Below are positions 46,936-55,555 of a stretch of 64,000 nt of DNA, one piece after another. The notes under the pieces are model-generated. The model saw only the letters and a program-made list of their open reading frames with translations. It did no database searches and was not told where the DNA came from. Position numbers and translations under genes: made by a program. Location: positions 1 to 64,000 of the forward strand of contig JAFMVE010000033.1 in assembly GCA_025499705.1 (NCBI GenBank), written 5' to 3'. This stretch comes from Carboxylicivirga caseinilyticus. Lineage in GTDB: Bacteria > Bacteroidota > Bacteroidia > Bacteroidales > Marinilabiliaceae. Each line of letters begins with the position of its first letter. The stretch's first letter is position 1.

Positions 46936-48954
46936 ATGGAAAAAATGAAAAAATTTGCTTTTAAAGTATTGGCATTGGCTGCAATAGCTGCGCCTTTGTT
47001 TTCAAGTTGTGACGATAACAATAACCCTGTTCCGTCAAAAGATGAAGTAATCGAAAATTTAGAAAGTGGAGTGATGGAAGGTACTCTTAATGAAGATTAC
47101 ACACTTTCAATGTCTCAGTATCAGTTGACTGGTGCTTTCATCATCTCAGAAGGAGTTACCTTAACCATTCCTGAAGGAACTCAGATTGTAGCTGAAGCAG
47201 GTGGTACAGAAGTATATGTTGCTGTTTTGATGGGTGGTAAAATAAAAATTAATGGTACTGCATCAAACCCTGTTGTTATGTCTTCTCCTAACGCTGTTCC
47301 AGGTGACTGGGGAGGTTTAACTTTATGTGGTAAAGGAGTTTCTACCTCAGGAGCTAATTCAACAGCAGAAGTAGGTGGTTTTATCTATGGCGGTGATGAT
47401 AATACAGATAGCTCAGGTAGTATCGAATATTTGGTAATTAAAGGTACCGGTGCTCAAATCAACGAAGAGTCACAATATAACGGGGTATCATTTTACACAG
47501 TTGGTTCTGGTACCACTGTAAATAACATTGCTGTTATTAATGGTTCAGATGATGGAGTAGAGTTTTTTGGTGGAGCTGTTGAGGTAACCAATATTTTCCT
47601 TCAAAATAATGAAGATGATGCTATCGACTGGACTGAAGGTTGGAGTGGATCTGTAACCAATGCTTATATTGAGCATACAATTGAAGGTTTCTCTACCGCA
47701 TTCGAAGGAGATAAAGAGAACAATAATCCAACTTTTACAAATATTACAGCTATTTCTACTACTGGAGGAACAGCTTTACAATTCAAGTCTGTTTCTGGTG
47801 GTACCATTACAGGTTTATACTTAAGTGGATATGCAGTTGATTTGGATATGAAAGATGATGGTGAATTGTCAGCTGTTCAAATTGAGGGAGCAGATGCAGA
47901 TGCTACATTAATCGTTGATGAAACACATAAATATCTTCTTAATTCAGGTAAAGATGCTCAGCCATTGGATATCTCAGGATGGACATGGATTGATGCTGAA
48001 GTTGCTGAAGTTGTTGAATTAAATGGTGACGTAACCGGAGATGTAACTCTAGATGCTTCAAAATACTATCGTTTATCAGGTGCATACATTGTACAGGATG
48101 GTGCTAAATTAACAATTCCTGAAGGAACTAAAATTCATGCTGATGCAGGAGGAACAGAAGTTTATATCGCTGTATTAATGGGTGGTGAAATAGACATTCA
48201 AGGTACAAATACGAACCCGGTTATTTTGTCATCTGCAGATGCTAATCCTGGAGACTGGGGTGGATTAACCATTTGTGGTAAAGGTGTTACTACTTCAGGT
48301 GCTAACTCAGTAGCTGAGGTTGGAGGATTTGTATATGGTGGAAATGACAATGCTGATAACTCAGGTTCAATAACATATTTGGTTATCAAAGGTACAGGTG
48401 CTCAAATTAACGAAGAGTCTCAGTATAACGGAGTTTCATTGTATGCTGTTGGATCAGGTACAACATTGGAAAACATTGCTGTTATCAACGGTGCTGATGA
48501 TGGTGTTGAGTTCTTTGGTGGTGCAGCTATGGTTACTAATATTTACCTTGAAAACAATGAAGATGATGCTGTAGACTGGACTGAAGGCTGGAGTGGAGGT
48601 ATTGTGAATACCTATATTTCACATACTATTGAAGGTTTTTCAACTGCTTTTGAAGGAGATAAAGAGAATAACAACCCTACATTTGAGAATGTAACAGCTA
48701 TTTGTACAACTTCTGGTACAGGACTTCAATTTAAATCTGTTTCAGGAGGTACCATTACAGGTTTACATATGGAAGGATACACTGTTGATTTAGATATGAA
48801 AGACAGTGGTGATTTGGCAAATGTTCAGATTAATGGAGCTGCAGCTGATGCAACACTTATTACTGGTGAAACACACAAGTATACATTAAATTCAGGTAAA
48901 GACTCTAATGCCATAGATATCTCTGGTTGGACATGGATTAGTGCTTCATTCTAA
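46936..48954 (+). CDS. Lipoprotein with two tandem beta-helix units
   Basis: 672 residues. Lipobox LFSSC (Cys at about 25), then two homologous units, about residues 48-355 and 356-672, that are about three-quarters identical. Each contains LTIPEGT, GGTEVY(V/I)AVLMGG, PGDWGGLT(L/I)CGKGV, YLVIKGTGAQINEESQYNGVS split across strands, DDGVEFFGGA, EDDA(I/V)DWTEGWSG and DISGWTWI. The pattern fits a right-handed parallel beta-helix family that is often misnamed a multidrug transporter and usually sits beside TonB-dependent receptors. It is probably a surface lipoprotein that captures ligand for the receptor upstream. Family known; the binding role is inferred. Confidence 0.85.
   Translation: MEKMKKFAFKVLALAAIAAPLFSSCDDNNNPVPSKDEVIENLESGVMEGTLNEDYTLSMSQYQLTGAFIISEGVTLTIPEGTQIVAEAGGTEVYVAVLMGGKIKINGTASNPVVMSSPNAVPGDWGGLTLCGKGVSTSGANSTAEVGGFIYGGDDNTDSSGSIEYLVIKGTGAQINEESQYNGVSFYTVGSGTTVNNIAVINGSDDGVEFFGGAVEVTNIFLQNNEDDAIDWTEGWSGSVTNAYIEHTIEGFSTAFEGDKENNNPTFTNITAISTTGGTALQFKSVSGGTITGLYLSGYAVDLDMKDDGELSAVQIEGADADATLIVDETHKYLLNSGKDAQPLDISGWTWIDAEVAEVVELNGDVTGDVTLDASKYYRLSGAYIVQDGAKLTIPEGTKIHADAGGTEVYIAVLMGGEIDIQGTNTNPVILSSADANPGDWGGLTICGKGVTTSGANSVAEVGGFVYGGNDNADNSGSITYLVIKGTGAQINEESQYNGVSLYAVGSGTTLENIAVINGADDGVEFFGGAAMVTNIYLENNEDDAVDWTEGWSGGIVNTYISHTIEGFSTAFEGDKENNNPTFENVTAICTTSGTGLQFKSVSGGTITGLHMEGYTVDLDMKDSGDLANVQINGAAADATLITGETHKYTLNSGKDSNAIDISGWTWISASF
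47077..48951 (+). repeat. Internal tandem duplication within the beta-helix lipoprotein gene
   Basis: Copy 1 spans about 47077-48000 and copy 2 about 48001-48951. Both encode the same strand order with clear base identity, for example the stretch encoding FSTAFEGDKENNNPTF. The N-terminal strand of each copy has diverged most. Confidence 0.75.
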
Positions 48955-48973
48955 GAGATATTTTTTAAAATAC

Positions 48974-49010
48974 AAAAGAGCGGCAGGATTTTATTCTGTC
49001 GCTTTTTTTC
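48974..49010 (+). terminator. Terminator of the receptor/beta-helix operon
   Basis: AAAAGAGCGGCAG pairs with CTGTCGCTTTTTTT (one mismatch) about 20 bases after the stop. Confidence 0.8.
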
Positions 49011-49115
49011 GCTTAAAAAGCAGGCTATAAAAATTTTAACAACTATTTAAGACAAGAAGGTTTGATTTAAGAAGGTATTCTTTTACTTTAGCAAATTCAC
49101 TTAATCATTAACTTT

Positions 49116-49769
49116 ATGAGTCAGTTTGGACAAAATGTAGAAGGTTATACAATACCTGTTTTAAACGAACGAGAGATCAGAGCATCAGCGGGCTTGCTGT
49201 TTTTATTTGCTTTTATATCAATAATGACAGCCATTTTTAAAGGAGAAATGTTTCTGCTTAAATATTTCATTATTGGTTTTCTTCTTGATTTCGGTATCCG
49301 TTTGTTTATTAATCCACGATATGCACCCATGCTTATTATCGGAAGATTGATTGTTAGTAATCAGGTACCCGAGTATGTAGGAGCAAAGCAAAAAAAGTTT
49401 GCCTGGAATATTGGATTTGCTTTGGCAGTTATAATGCTGGGTTTAATTGTTATTTTAAATTCATACAGCATTATTACCGGACTCATTTGCCTGATCTGTT
49501 TAATCTTTTTATTCTTTGAGTCAGCTTTTGGAATATGTTTGGGATGCCTTTTTTATAAGTGGGTTTATAAAGAAAAGGCCCAGTATTGTCCGGGCGAAGT
49601 ATGTGAAGTGAAAGATCGTCAGCCAATACAGAAAACTCCTTTTACACATTTTATAATACTTATAGGATTTATTGGTTTTATTACTGCTTCAGCCTATTTG
49701 TTTAACGACACGTTTAAAGAACAACCGCGTGACTTGTGGGAAATTGTTGACGAAAAGCTAGCTGATTAA
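49116..49769 (+). CDS. DUF4395 membrane protein
   Basis: 217 residues with about five transmembrane helices. The DUF4395 pattern is clear: FGIRLFINPRYAPM near residue 65, KFAWNIGFALAV, and FFESAFGICLGCLFYKW. A cytoplasmic CPGEVC pair follows, a possible metal or thiol-redox site. A promoter-like TACTTTAG (49084-49091, one mismatch) precedes the ATG. Family members often neighbour thioredoxin-like or sulfur genes, but none is here. The function is unknown. Confidence 0.82.
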   Translation: MSQFGQNVEGYTIPVLNEREIRASAGLLFLFAFISIMTAIFKGEMFLLKYFIIGFLLDFGIRLFINPRYAPMLIIGRLIVSNQVPEYVGAKQKKFAWNIGFALAVIMLGLIVILNSYSIITGLICLICLIFLFFESAFGICLGCLFYKWVYKEKAQYCPGEVCEVKDRQPIQKTPFTHFIILIGFIGFITASAYLFNDTFKEQPRDLWEIVDEKLAD

Positions 49770-49790
49770 AAGTAAGCTTCAGAAAAATTT

Positions 49791-49883
49791 ACCGCAAATG
49801 ATTGCTTCAGAAATTCCCCCTCCCCTGGGTCAGCCCCGAAGAATTGACCTTTTTTCTGTAAGCAGTTATTTGCGGTTTTTTTG
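49791..49883 (+). repeat. Long nested hairpin after the DUF4395 gene
   Basis: The outer arm 49791-49813 pairs imperfectly with 49853-49876 (about 23 bases, starting ACCGCAAAT / ATTTGCGGT). An inner GGTCA/TGACC stem spans 49828-49849, and seven T follow. It can act as a terminator, but the nested GC-rich core is unusual. The rest of the 405-base gap to 50174 shows nothing I can name. Confidence 0.6.
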
Positions 49884-50174
49884 GTTATAAGCGGAGTAAT
49901 AAATATTTTTTGGGCGTTAGTTATTTACTATTCTCAATAGTCTATTTTTTATTTGATATTTTTACAATAAACACATTGATTACTAGTATGTAATGTAGGG
50001 TGTTAGTGCAGTTGGCAATTGAATAATAAAACTTTAAGTTAGATGCGACCCTTTGAATCTATCTTGTCTTTCTTTAGTTGTAGTATTGTTTACAATTGAT
50101 ATTTAATTGATAAATTTTTCTCAATCTTTTTGTCTGCTAACTGTTTTTCCAAATTACCAACCTTTCTTCCAGCA

Positions 50175-51392
50175 CTATTTCGTATTTTTTAATGCTTCTA
50201 TTTCTTTAAGGTAGTTTATTCGATCAAATTCCGTGATGGATGTGTCCTTTTTTATTAGTTCAATTGCCTTGTTGAGATAATTTTCCCCTTTCTCAAAATC
50301 GTTGATTGTAATATAGATTTCTCCCATCCAACCATAGTAGTCATAATCTTCAGGGTACTTTTCTATTGCTCTAAAAAGAATTTCCAGCGTAAAATGCAGG
50401 TGTTTGTTTCCATAAATGCCATCATAATCATTGTAATACTCTGAAGCAATACTATTGAAGAACAGTTCGGATGGTTGGACTGTAAAACCTAATTCAGATG
50501 AAATAGATGAATATAATTCCAAAAAATCATTCCATGGTACTTTATCTTTAGATGCCTTTGCAATATCAAAGCATACTTCTATTCTTCTGCCGTAATTTCT
50601 GAAGATATCACTTAAAGCATTACTTACTGTAACTCCTGGTGTGAGCTTGTGGGATATCTGATGCTTGTAGTATTTCCATTCCAGATTCTCAGGCAATTTC
50701 TTGTTATTCAAATAAGCGTTTAAGGTGTCTACTGCTGATTCATGTAAATCTCCATATGACTTTTCTCCAACTGAAAAATAGTAATAGTATTTATGGGAAT
50801 TAGAAGTAATCTTATTGAGGAAAATCTCAAATTGTTTTTGTTGCCAATTATCCCCAAAATCAAAATTAGAAACACTATTGGCTATAATGCCATTGAAAAA
50901 ATCCGGACTCTTTGATAAGGCATAAGATGAAAAAATGGCAGTGCGAGAATGACCTATCAACAAATTAAAATCTGAGATAGGGTATTTCTTCTTCAACTCA
51001 TTATTCAACTCGTCCTCAATAAAAAGTATCAAATCATCCGCTTTTCCACCAGACTCATTAGGAGTTGTCCAGGAACCTCTGTTTTTTGGAGAAAAATTGA
51101 TTCCTACAACTATTGCAGCCGGCATCCATTGTAATGTGCTTAAATAGTCAATAGTGTGTAGATTGTAATTATAGTTGTAGAATAACTGTTTGTCCAGTAG
51201 ATATATAATGGGATACTCTTTATTTGTTTGATTCCTGAGTTCTTTTGGCAAGGTAATTTCTAACCCTACTGAGTCATTCAAAGCCTGAGAATAAAAGCTT
51301 GTTTCAATCGGTTTTTCGTACGAGGAGAATTCTTGAGCCTTGACAGAACAGGTAATAATCAGCAGTAATAAAAATAGGCAATAGGTTCTCAT
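50175..51392 (-). CDS. Exported esterase-like alpha/beta hydrolase with C-terminal TPR-like helices
   Basis: 405 residues with a signal peptide (cleavage near SVKAQ). The hydrolase domain resembles the esterase D/enterochelin esterase group: YPIIYLLDKQLFY, then GHSRTAIFSSYAL with the nucleophile Ser, and a late HKLTPGVTV region supplying a possible catalytic His. From about 330 the chain is helical (YPEDYDYYGWMGEIYITINDFEKGENYLNKA), a TPR-like pair. Enzymes of this type hydrolyse siderophore, acyl or sugar esters. The target is unknown. Confidence 0.82.
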   Translation of the reverse strand: MRTYCLFLLLLIITCSVKAQEFSSYEKPIETSFYSQALNDSVGLEITLPKELRNQTNKEYPIIYLLDKQLFYNYNYNLHTIDYLSTLQWMPAAIVVGINFSPKNRGSWTTPNESGGKADDLILFIEDELNNELKKKYPISDFNLLIGHSRTAIFSSYALSKSPDFFNGIIANSVSNFDFGDNWQQKQFEIFLNKITSNSHKYYYYFSVGEKSYGDLHESAVDTLNAYLNNKKLPENLEWKYYKHQISHKLTPGVTVSNALSDIFRNYGRRIEVCFDIAKASKDKVPWNDFLELYSSISSELGFTVQPSELFFNSIASEYYNDYDGIYGNKHLHFTLEILFRAIEKYPEDYDYYGWMGEIYITINDFEKGENYLNKAIELIKKDTSITEFDRINYLKEIEALKNTK

Positions 51393-51521
51393 ATATTTAT
51401 TTTGAAGTGTGAGGATCTATTAAATTAACCAAAAGGTTTCAAGGTGGTTCAACTACTTCAAAATTAAGGACGAAGTACAACCAAAACACAACTGAGGTTT
51501 GTAAAGTACATTGGTAATTTT

Positions 51522-52058
51522 TTATTTAATTGTCATCCATCTGTTATCATCTAATTGATAGGCTGTCATACCTTCTAAGTCTGTCCAGATAATGCTCTTT
51601 ATGGAATGTTCTTTTGATTCATTTTCTATCCTGTAGTAGTTTGATATTTGCTTGCCATTCAGTAATATGGTGTCACGATAAACTTTTTCAAAATTTTTAT
51701 TAGCAGTGTTATTAACAAAACCTTTGAAACTGATAGCAATGTTGGATTTTAATGAATAAGAACTTTTTGAAATAGTAAATAGGTCCTGGACCGAATCATT
51801 GTTTACAATCACAACTCTCAAATCCGTATACTTATCTAATAACCCAGTTTGAGAATAGCTGCCTGTAATAGATTGAATTACAATTTTTTCAACATTGCCT
51901 ATTGAATCACAAAAACAAATAGTGTCATTTTGGGAATAGTTTCTAAAGTGTGCTGTTTCACTATCAGAAAACATGGAGTCAGGTTTTGGTACACAACTTC
52001 CTGCAATTATTAATAAAATTAATGTAATGAGTTGAATGCTAATTTTAATATGAAACAT
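51522..52058 (-). CDS. Hypothetical lipoprotein
   Basis: 178 residues. Lipobox IIAGSC (Cys at about 22), then a beta-rich domain with no recognisable motif. It is flanked by gaps of more than 100 bases on both sides and is probably transcribed alone. AT-rich codon use fits the accessory stretch from 50 to 56 kb. Confidence 0.65.
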   Translation of the reverse strand: MFHIKISIQLITLILLIIAGSCVPKPDSMFSDSETAHFRNYSQNDTICFCDSIGNVEKIVIQSITGSYSQTGLLDKYTDLRVVIVNNDSVQDLFTISKSSYSLKSNIAISFKGFVNNTANKNFEKVYRDTILLNGKQISNYYRIENESKEHSIKSIIWTDLEGMTAYQLDDNRWMTIK

Positions 52059-52240
52059 TATTATTGGGTATTGGGATTTGATTCTTAAGGTAAGGGACTA
52101 AAAGCAAGCAATATTTTGCAACAATCAATTATTCAATAGGTTAATGGCTTCGTTTTATTTCCTGATATATTAATCAAGTACTATTTTAGGGTAATACATA
52201 TTTGCTTTATTTCGGATATTGTACTAGTTATCTTATGGAA

Positions 52241-52723
52241 TTATGGGTTTGTAAAGTCTGTAGTCCACATCATAATCATTGCAAATATTCCGGATAGTAT
52301 TATTAAAGGTAAATACAATTTTACCTGTTTTGCTGTTATGTTAGTTTTTCCACTTAAACTTGATTTTTGAAATAGTCCGGGGTGTGTTTCGAAAAATTCA
52401 GCACCTCCTTTAAAATACACCCACCTGACACATAATATCCAAAGAAAAGCGATGGCTCCATGAAAAACCAGTACTATCGGATTCATTGTTTTTGGGTTGA
52501 CATAGTCAAAAATGGAATGTGTTAATCCACTTAGATTGCCAATGGCTATTATTATCCAAGGTATATTTCCATAGAAAATCAAACCCTTAAAATACTTATC
52601 ATATCCAAATTGTAAACCTGGGTTCTCAGAAATATACCTTTTGGAACGATGCTTCATTATCAGTCCATTCAGAATTGTAACAACAATAAAGAAAATCCAG
52701 GCATTATTAAATAGTAGATCCAT
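52241..52723 (-). CDS. Hypothetical four-helix membrane protein
   Basis: 160 residues with four predicted transmembrane helices (about 6-24, 47-67, 83-103 and 136-156) and a basic loop after the first (MKHRSKRY). I do not recognise the family. It appears to be a single gene. Confidence 0.65.
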   Translation of the reverse strand: MDLLFNNAWIFFIVVTILNGLIMKHRSKRYISENPGLQFGYDKYFKGLIFYGNIPWIIIAIGNLSGLTHSIFDYVNPKTMNPIVLVFHGAIAFLWILCVRWVYFKGGAEFFETHPGLFQKSSLSGKTNITAKQVKLYLPLIILSGIFAMIMMWTTDFTNP

Positions 52724-52789
52724 ATTTGATTTTAAGAACTAATTGTTAGGTTTAGTTTTTTCAATGTAAAGGTTTTATGAAATAAAATC

Positions 52790-52827
52790 TTATTGTCGTG
52801 TCACAATATCTCGCGACACGACAATAA
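52790..52827 (-). terminator. Perfect 13-bp hairpin between two accessory genes
   Basis: TTATTGTCGTGTC and GACACGACAATAA pair perfectly around a 12-base loop, about 100 bases after the lipoprotein gene at 52925. Only a weak T-rich stretch follows on the minus strand, so an operator role is an alternative. Confidence 0.5.
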
Positions 52828-52924
52828 CTTAAGAAGTTTAACCCGGTTATGCTTTCATTCAGTATACAGGGCTTTATTAAATTCATTTTACAATAGCCAT
52901 GGTCTCTGATTAGATTGAAAATTC

Positions 52925-53488
52925 TTAATTTACTGTCAGCTCTATCTCAGAATTAGATTGAACATCTTTATTTTCCTGGATATCTGCAGCTTTATCACAT
53001 TCAGTATATTTAATATTGTAATTGTAATTTTTATAATCCGTTTTTGAGATACCATTTTCATTTACATCAGGTTTCCACCAGGCACCAGTTGGGCCGTCAA
53101 CCATGACACCAAAAGGAATTGGTAACCAAGGACCACCATTAACAGTTAAACCTGTCCAGGTAACCAAAGTTCCAACAAATGACCAACCACGGAATGTTCT
53201 TTGAGTATAACTTCTTTGTATAGTTGGACAACCATCATCACTAATAGTGAGAAGTATTTTGTCTGCATCCCTTCGGGGCAATTTAATTGTTGTATTACCA
53301 TATCCTTTTGTTAAGCCATCATACTTGATTTCAGCACTAGGATGCCCATCAACAACAACATGTGCATAATACTTACTGCCACCTGCAATAACTGCACAAC
53401 TTTGATTTACTAATAGGATGAGTAATAAAAACAGAGTTCCATATACATATGGAGTTACTACTCTCAGTGAATTTTTAATTCTTTTCAT
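52925..53488 (-). CDS. Hypothetical lipoprotein with PEGA-like segment
   Basis: 187 residues from the ATG beginning MKRIKNSLRVV; a TTG 18 codons earlier is less likely. A hydrophobic N-terminus ends in the lipobox VNQSC (Cys at about 31). The mature part starts with a beta-sandwich-like stretch (AHVVVDGHPSAEIKYDGLTKG) reminiscent of PEGA domains, followed by Trp-rich loops (WSFVGTLVTWTG, GAWWKPD). The family assignment is tentative; a surface or periplasmic structural lipoprotein is likely. Confidence 0.65.
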   Translation of the reverse strand: MKRIKNSLRVVTPYVYGTLFLLLILLVNQSCAVIAGGSKYYAHVVVDGHPSAEIKYDGLTKGYGNTTIKLPRRDADKILLTISDDGCPTIQRSYTQRTFRGWSFVGTLVTWTGLTVNGGPWLPIPFGVMVDGPTGAWWKPDVNENGISKTDYKNYNYNIKYTECDKAADIQENKDVQSNSEIELTVN

Positions 53489-53667
53489 GTGTAAATTATT
53501 TGTTTGGTTATTTGTGATTAACCTTGACAAGTTGTGATGCAACTAAATTCAAAGTTCAAATTTTATATTGATCACTAAACTAATTACTTGCGATATTGTA
53601 GAATAGTCTATTACTACCTTATATTCATTACTTAGAATAAACATTGTTTGCCAATAGCTTTGGATCG

Positions 53668-54285
53668 TTAAATGTTTATAAGGTTTTTAAATAAAGAAAA
53701 ATAAACATAAGGATAGCATAGTTGCCCGGTAGTGCTGGAACAATATAGCGGATAGATGTTCAGGTTCATAATGTCTGGTTTAGAGTAATCAATATCATTT
53801 GCTACTAATAAATCTTCATACTTATCTTGTATCTCTTTTTCTTTAGTTGGAATGTCCCTAATTATTTTACGTAGTTTGTTATTTCCGAGATTGATGATTT
53901 TGAATAACTCACTTGTTTCTTCCGGGGTATTGATTCCATCATAAACATCATCAATTTCAGAATTTGTTAAATGATCTATTGCAGCTAAAATTAATCCACT
54001 TGCTTGATTCATCTGTTCAATGTAAGCTTGTTGATGCTTATGATTAATAGCTACTTCGGGGTCCCAGCTTCGAATAATCATTTGTCCATTTTGTTGCCAT
54101 GAAAAATTTGATAATGTCATGTAATATCTTGAATTAGCTCCAAATATTTCTTCTAATAGTCTTAAAGTATTGGCAAGCCATCTCATATGTTGTTGAGAAC
54201 CTCTTCCTGCAGATTGAACATTTGGAATTTGATCAACAACTTCATGCAATGAATTTAACGCGTTATCTTTATTCCATTTTTTCAT
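53668..54285 (-). CDS. Orphan protein resembling the N-terminal domain of TIR-type defence proteins, probably truncated
   Basis: 205 residues, no signal peptide. The first 150 residues (HMRWLANTLRLLEEIFGANSRYY, then SWQQNG and INHKHQQAYIEQMNQASGLILAAIDHL) recall the helical region that precedes TIR-like or nucleotide-binding effector domains in some bacterial defence proteins. After about residue 165 the chain becomes unlike the rest (CSSTTGQLCYPYVYFSLF) and stops, as if the effector half were lost. Family likeness is from memory of sequence patterns, so confidence is moderate. It sits next to an attC-like repeat and a toxin-antitoxin pair. Confidence 0.5.
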   Translation of the reverse strand: MKKWNKDNALNSLHEVVDQIPNVQSAGRGSQQHMRWLANTLRLLEEIFGANSRYYMTLSNFSWQQNGQMIIRSWDPEVAINHKHQQAYIEQMNQASGLILAAIDHLTNSEIDDVYDGINTPEETSELFKIINLGNNKLRKIIRDIPTKEKEIQDKYEDLLVANDIDYSKPDIMNLNIYPLYCSSTTGQLCYPYVYFSLFKNLINI

Positions 54286-54306
54286 AATATCTTAGTTTCT
54301 TGTTTA

Positions 54307-54515
54307 GCCATTAGCCTTGCTGGTAACGGTGGTTGCATGGCGCCGTAAGGGATTTAACCTCACAGACTTTCATAATTGCGCTAAGCCAAAACGCATATTT
54401 GATTCACATTTTCATTTTAAAGCCAAATCTGCGATTTGGCGCTGGTAGCCTTTGCTGAGACCCTCCAAACAATCACGTAACCCTTATGCGCTATTGCAAC
54501 GTGTTAGGCTCTGGC
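54307..54515. repeat. attC-like imperfect inverted repeat element
   Basis: Two arms of about 47 bases (54307-54353 and 54469-54515) share, in inverted order, the blocks GCCA, AGCC, TAAC, GTTGCA, GCGC and TAAGGG. The right arm ends in GTTAGGC, which fits the GTTRRRY core of integron attC sites. A central hairpin GCCAAAT/ATTTGGC lies at 54422-54440. No integrase is in the window. Confidence 0.5.
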
Positions 54516-54517
54516 AT

Positions 54518-54856
54518 TTATTCACTGTCTAGTAAAGTTTCGACTTCTGTTTTTAGTTTTGGTAAGTGGTTTGTTATTATACCCCAAATAACAACATCAT
54601 CAACTTTGTCATAACCATGAATTACCCAATTTCGTGTATCTACAATTTGTCGAGCATTTTTTATTTCAATTGAAGAGTCCATTTTAAGAATCCTATTCAT
54701 AGCTTCTCCAATAATTTCAATCTCTCTTTCAATTCCTCGTCTGAGCAATTTGTTATTTTGATATTCAAAGAAATTTCTTTCGTTTCCTAAGTAGTCAAAA
54801 ATAGAGTTAATTGAAGTCTTTATGTCAAATAAGTATTTCTTAATTTCACGCTTCAT
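54518..54856 (-). CDS. hepT: HepT-like HEPN ribonuclease toxin
   Basis: 112 residues, a typical HEPN/DUF86 length. The RX4H active-site motif is RNWVIHGY (Arg75, His80), followed by the conserved aspartate region YDKVDD. Toxins of this type cut RNA and are silenced when the partner MntA adds AMP to a tyrosine near the active site; Tyr82 is the candidate here. Its start overlaps the mntA end by 11 bases, so the two are translated together. Confidence 0.88.
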   Translation of the reverse strand: MKREIKKYLFDIKTSINSIFDYLGNERNFFEYQNNKLLRRGIEREIEIIGEAMNRILKMDSSIEIKNARQIVDTRNWVIHGYDKVDDVVIWGIITNHLPKLKTEVETLLDSE

Positions 54857-55154
54857 AAATCAACTCTTTAGATTCATTTACACTCTCAATAAAATAAGGG
54901 TTTGATAAAGTTCTTTCAGTAACTAAATCTATTTCTCGTTTAAATAAATCTCGAAGTCTGTATTGAAGTTCAAAATAATTTTCCGTGTATTCTTCAATGG
55001 AAATATTGTCAGCAAAGGAAATTAAGAAGTCAATATCACTTTTGTCTGTAAAGTTTCCTGACACAACAGATCCAAAAGCATATAAACTTTTAATTTTTAA
55101 GGTCTGACAAAGAGACCTTAAGTTCTCAATATTATTTTCAAGAATCCTTTGCAT
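54846..55154 (-). CDS. mntA: MntA-like nucleotidyltransferase antitoxin
   Basis: 102 residues from the ATG at 55154; a TTG at 55169 falls in the promoter. The minimal nucleotidyltransferase motif GSX10DXD is at residues 28-42 (GSVVSGNFTDKSDID), and a third acidic residue lies in KREIDLVTE. It should transfer AMP from ATP to HepT and inactivate it. It is the first gene of the pair, in the usual order for this toxin-antitoxin type. Confidence 0.88.
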   Translation of the reverse strand: MQRILENNIENLRSLCQTLKIKSLYAFGSVVSGNFTDKSDIDFLISFADNISIEEYTENYFELQYRLRDLFKREIDLVTERTLSNPYFIESVNESKELIYEA

Positions 55155-55166
55155 ATTCTTTTTTTT

Positions 55167-55196
55167 CAAATTTAGTAAATTATTACGTAATGCAAA
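55167..55196 (-). promoter_or_regulatory. Promoter of the mntA-hepT operon with central palindrome
   Basis: On the minus strand TTTG (55196-55193), 18 bases, then TAAATTTG (55174-55167), a full match to the Bacteroidota consensus. The spacer holds the perfect palindrome ATTACGTAAT (55182-55191), a possible autoregulation site. Confidence 0.65.
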
Positions 55197-55555
55197 TCCA
55201 TGCTTGAGCCTAACTACCTTATATTCGCTATTGCTACTTTGTCTACACTAAATTTCTGTTTTATAAGTACAAAATCATTTTAAATACTTATAAATGTTTC
55301 AGAAAAACTAATCGTTTAGATACGGATAACAAGATTGCCGGATTTTGTTGTGGCTGCAAATTGTATAGAGGTAAGTGCAGGTTCATATGATTTGGTTAAG
55401 TATTGTCAATTACAAAAATAGCAGAAGTTGCTTATTATGCTAATAAAATATTTTTTAAGTTTAACAATCTTATTGTTTTTTACCAAAACTCCCTATGGGA
55501 ATAGGTCAATACGGATCGGTTTTTCAAAAGAATATAGCAAGTTGCAAAACCTGCT

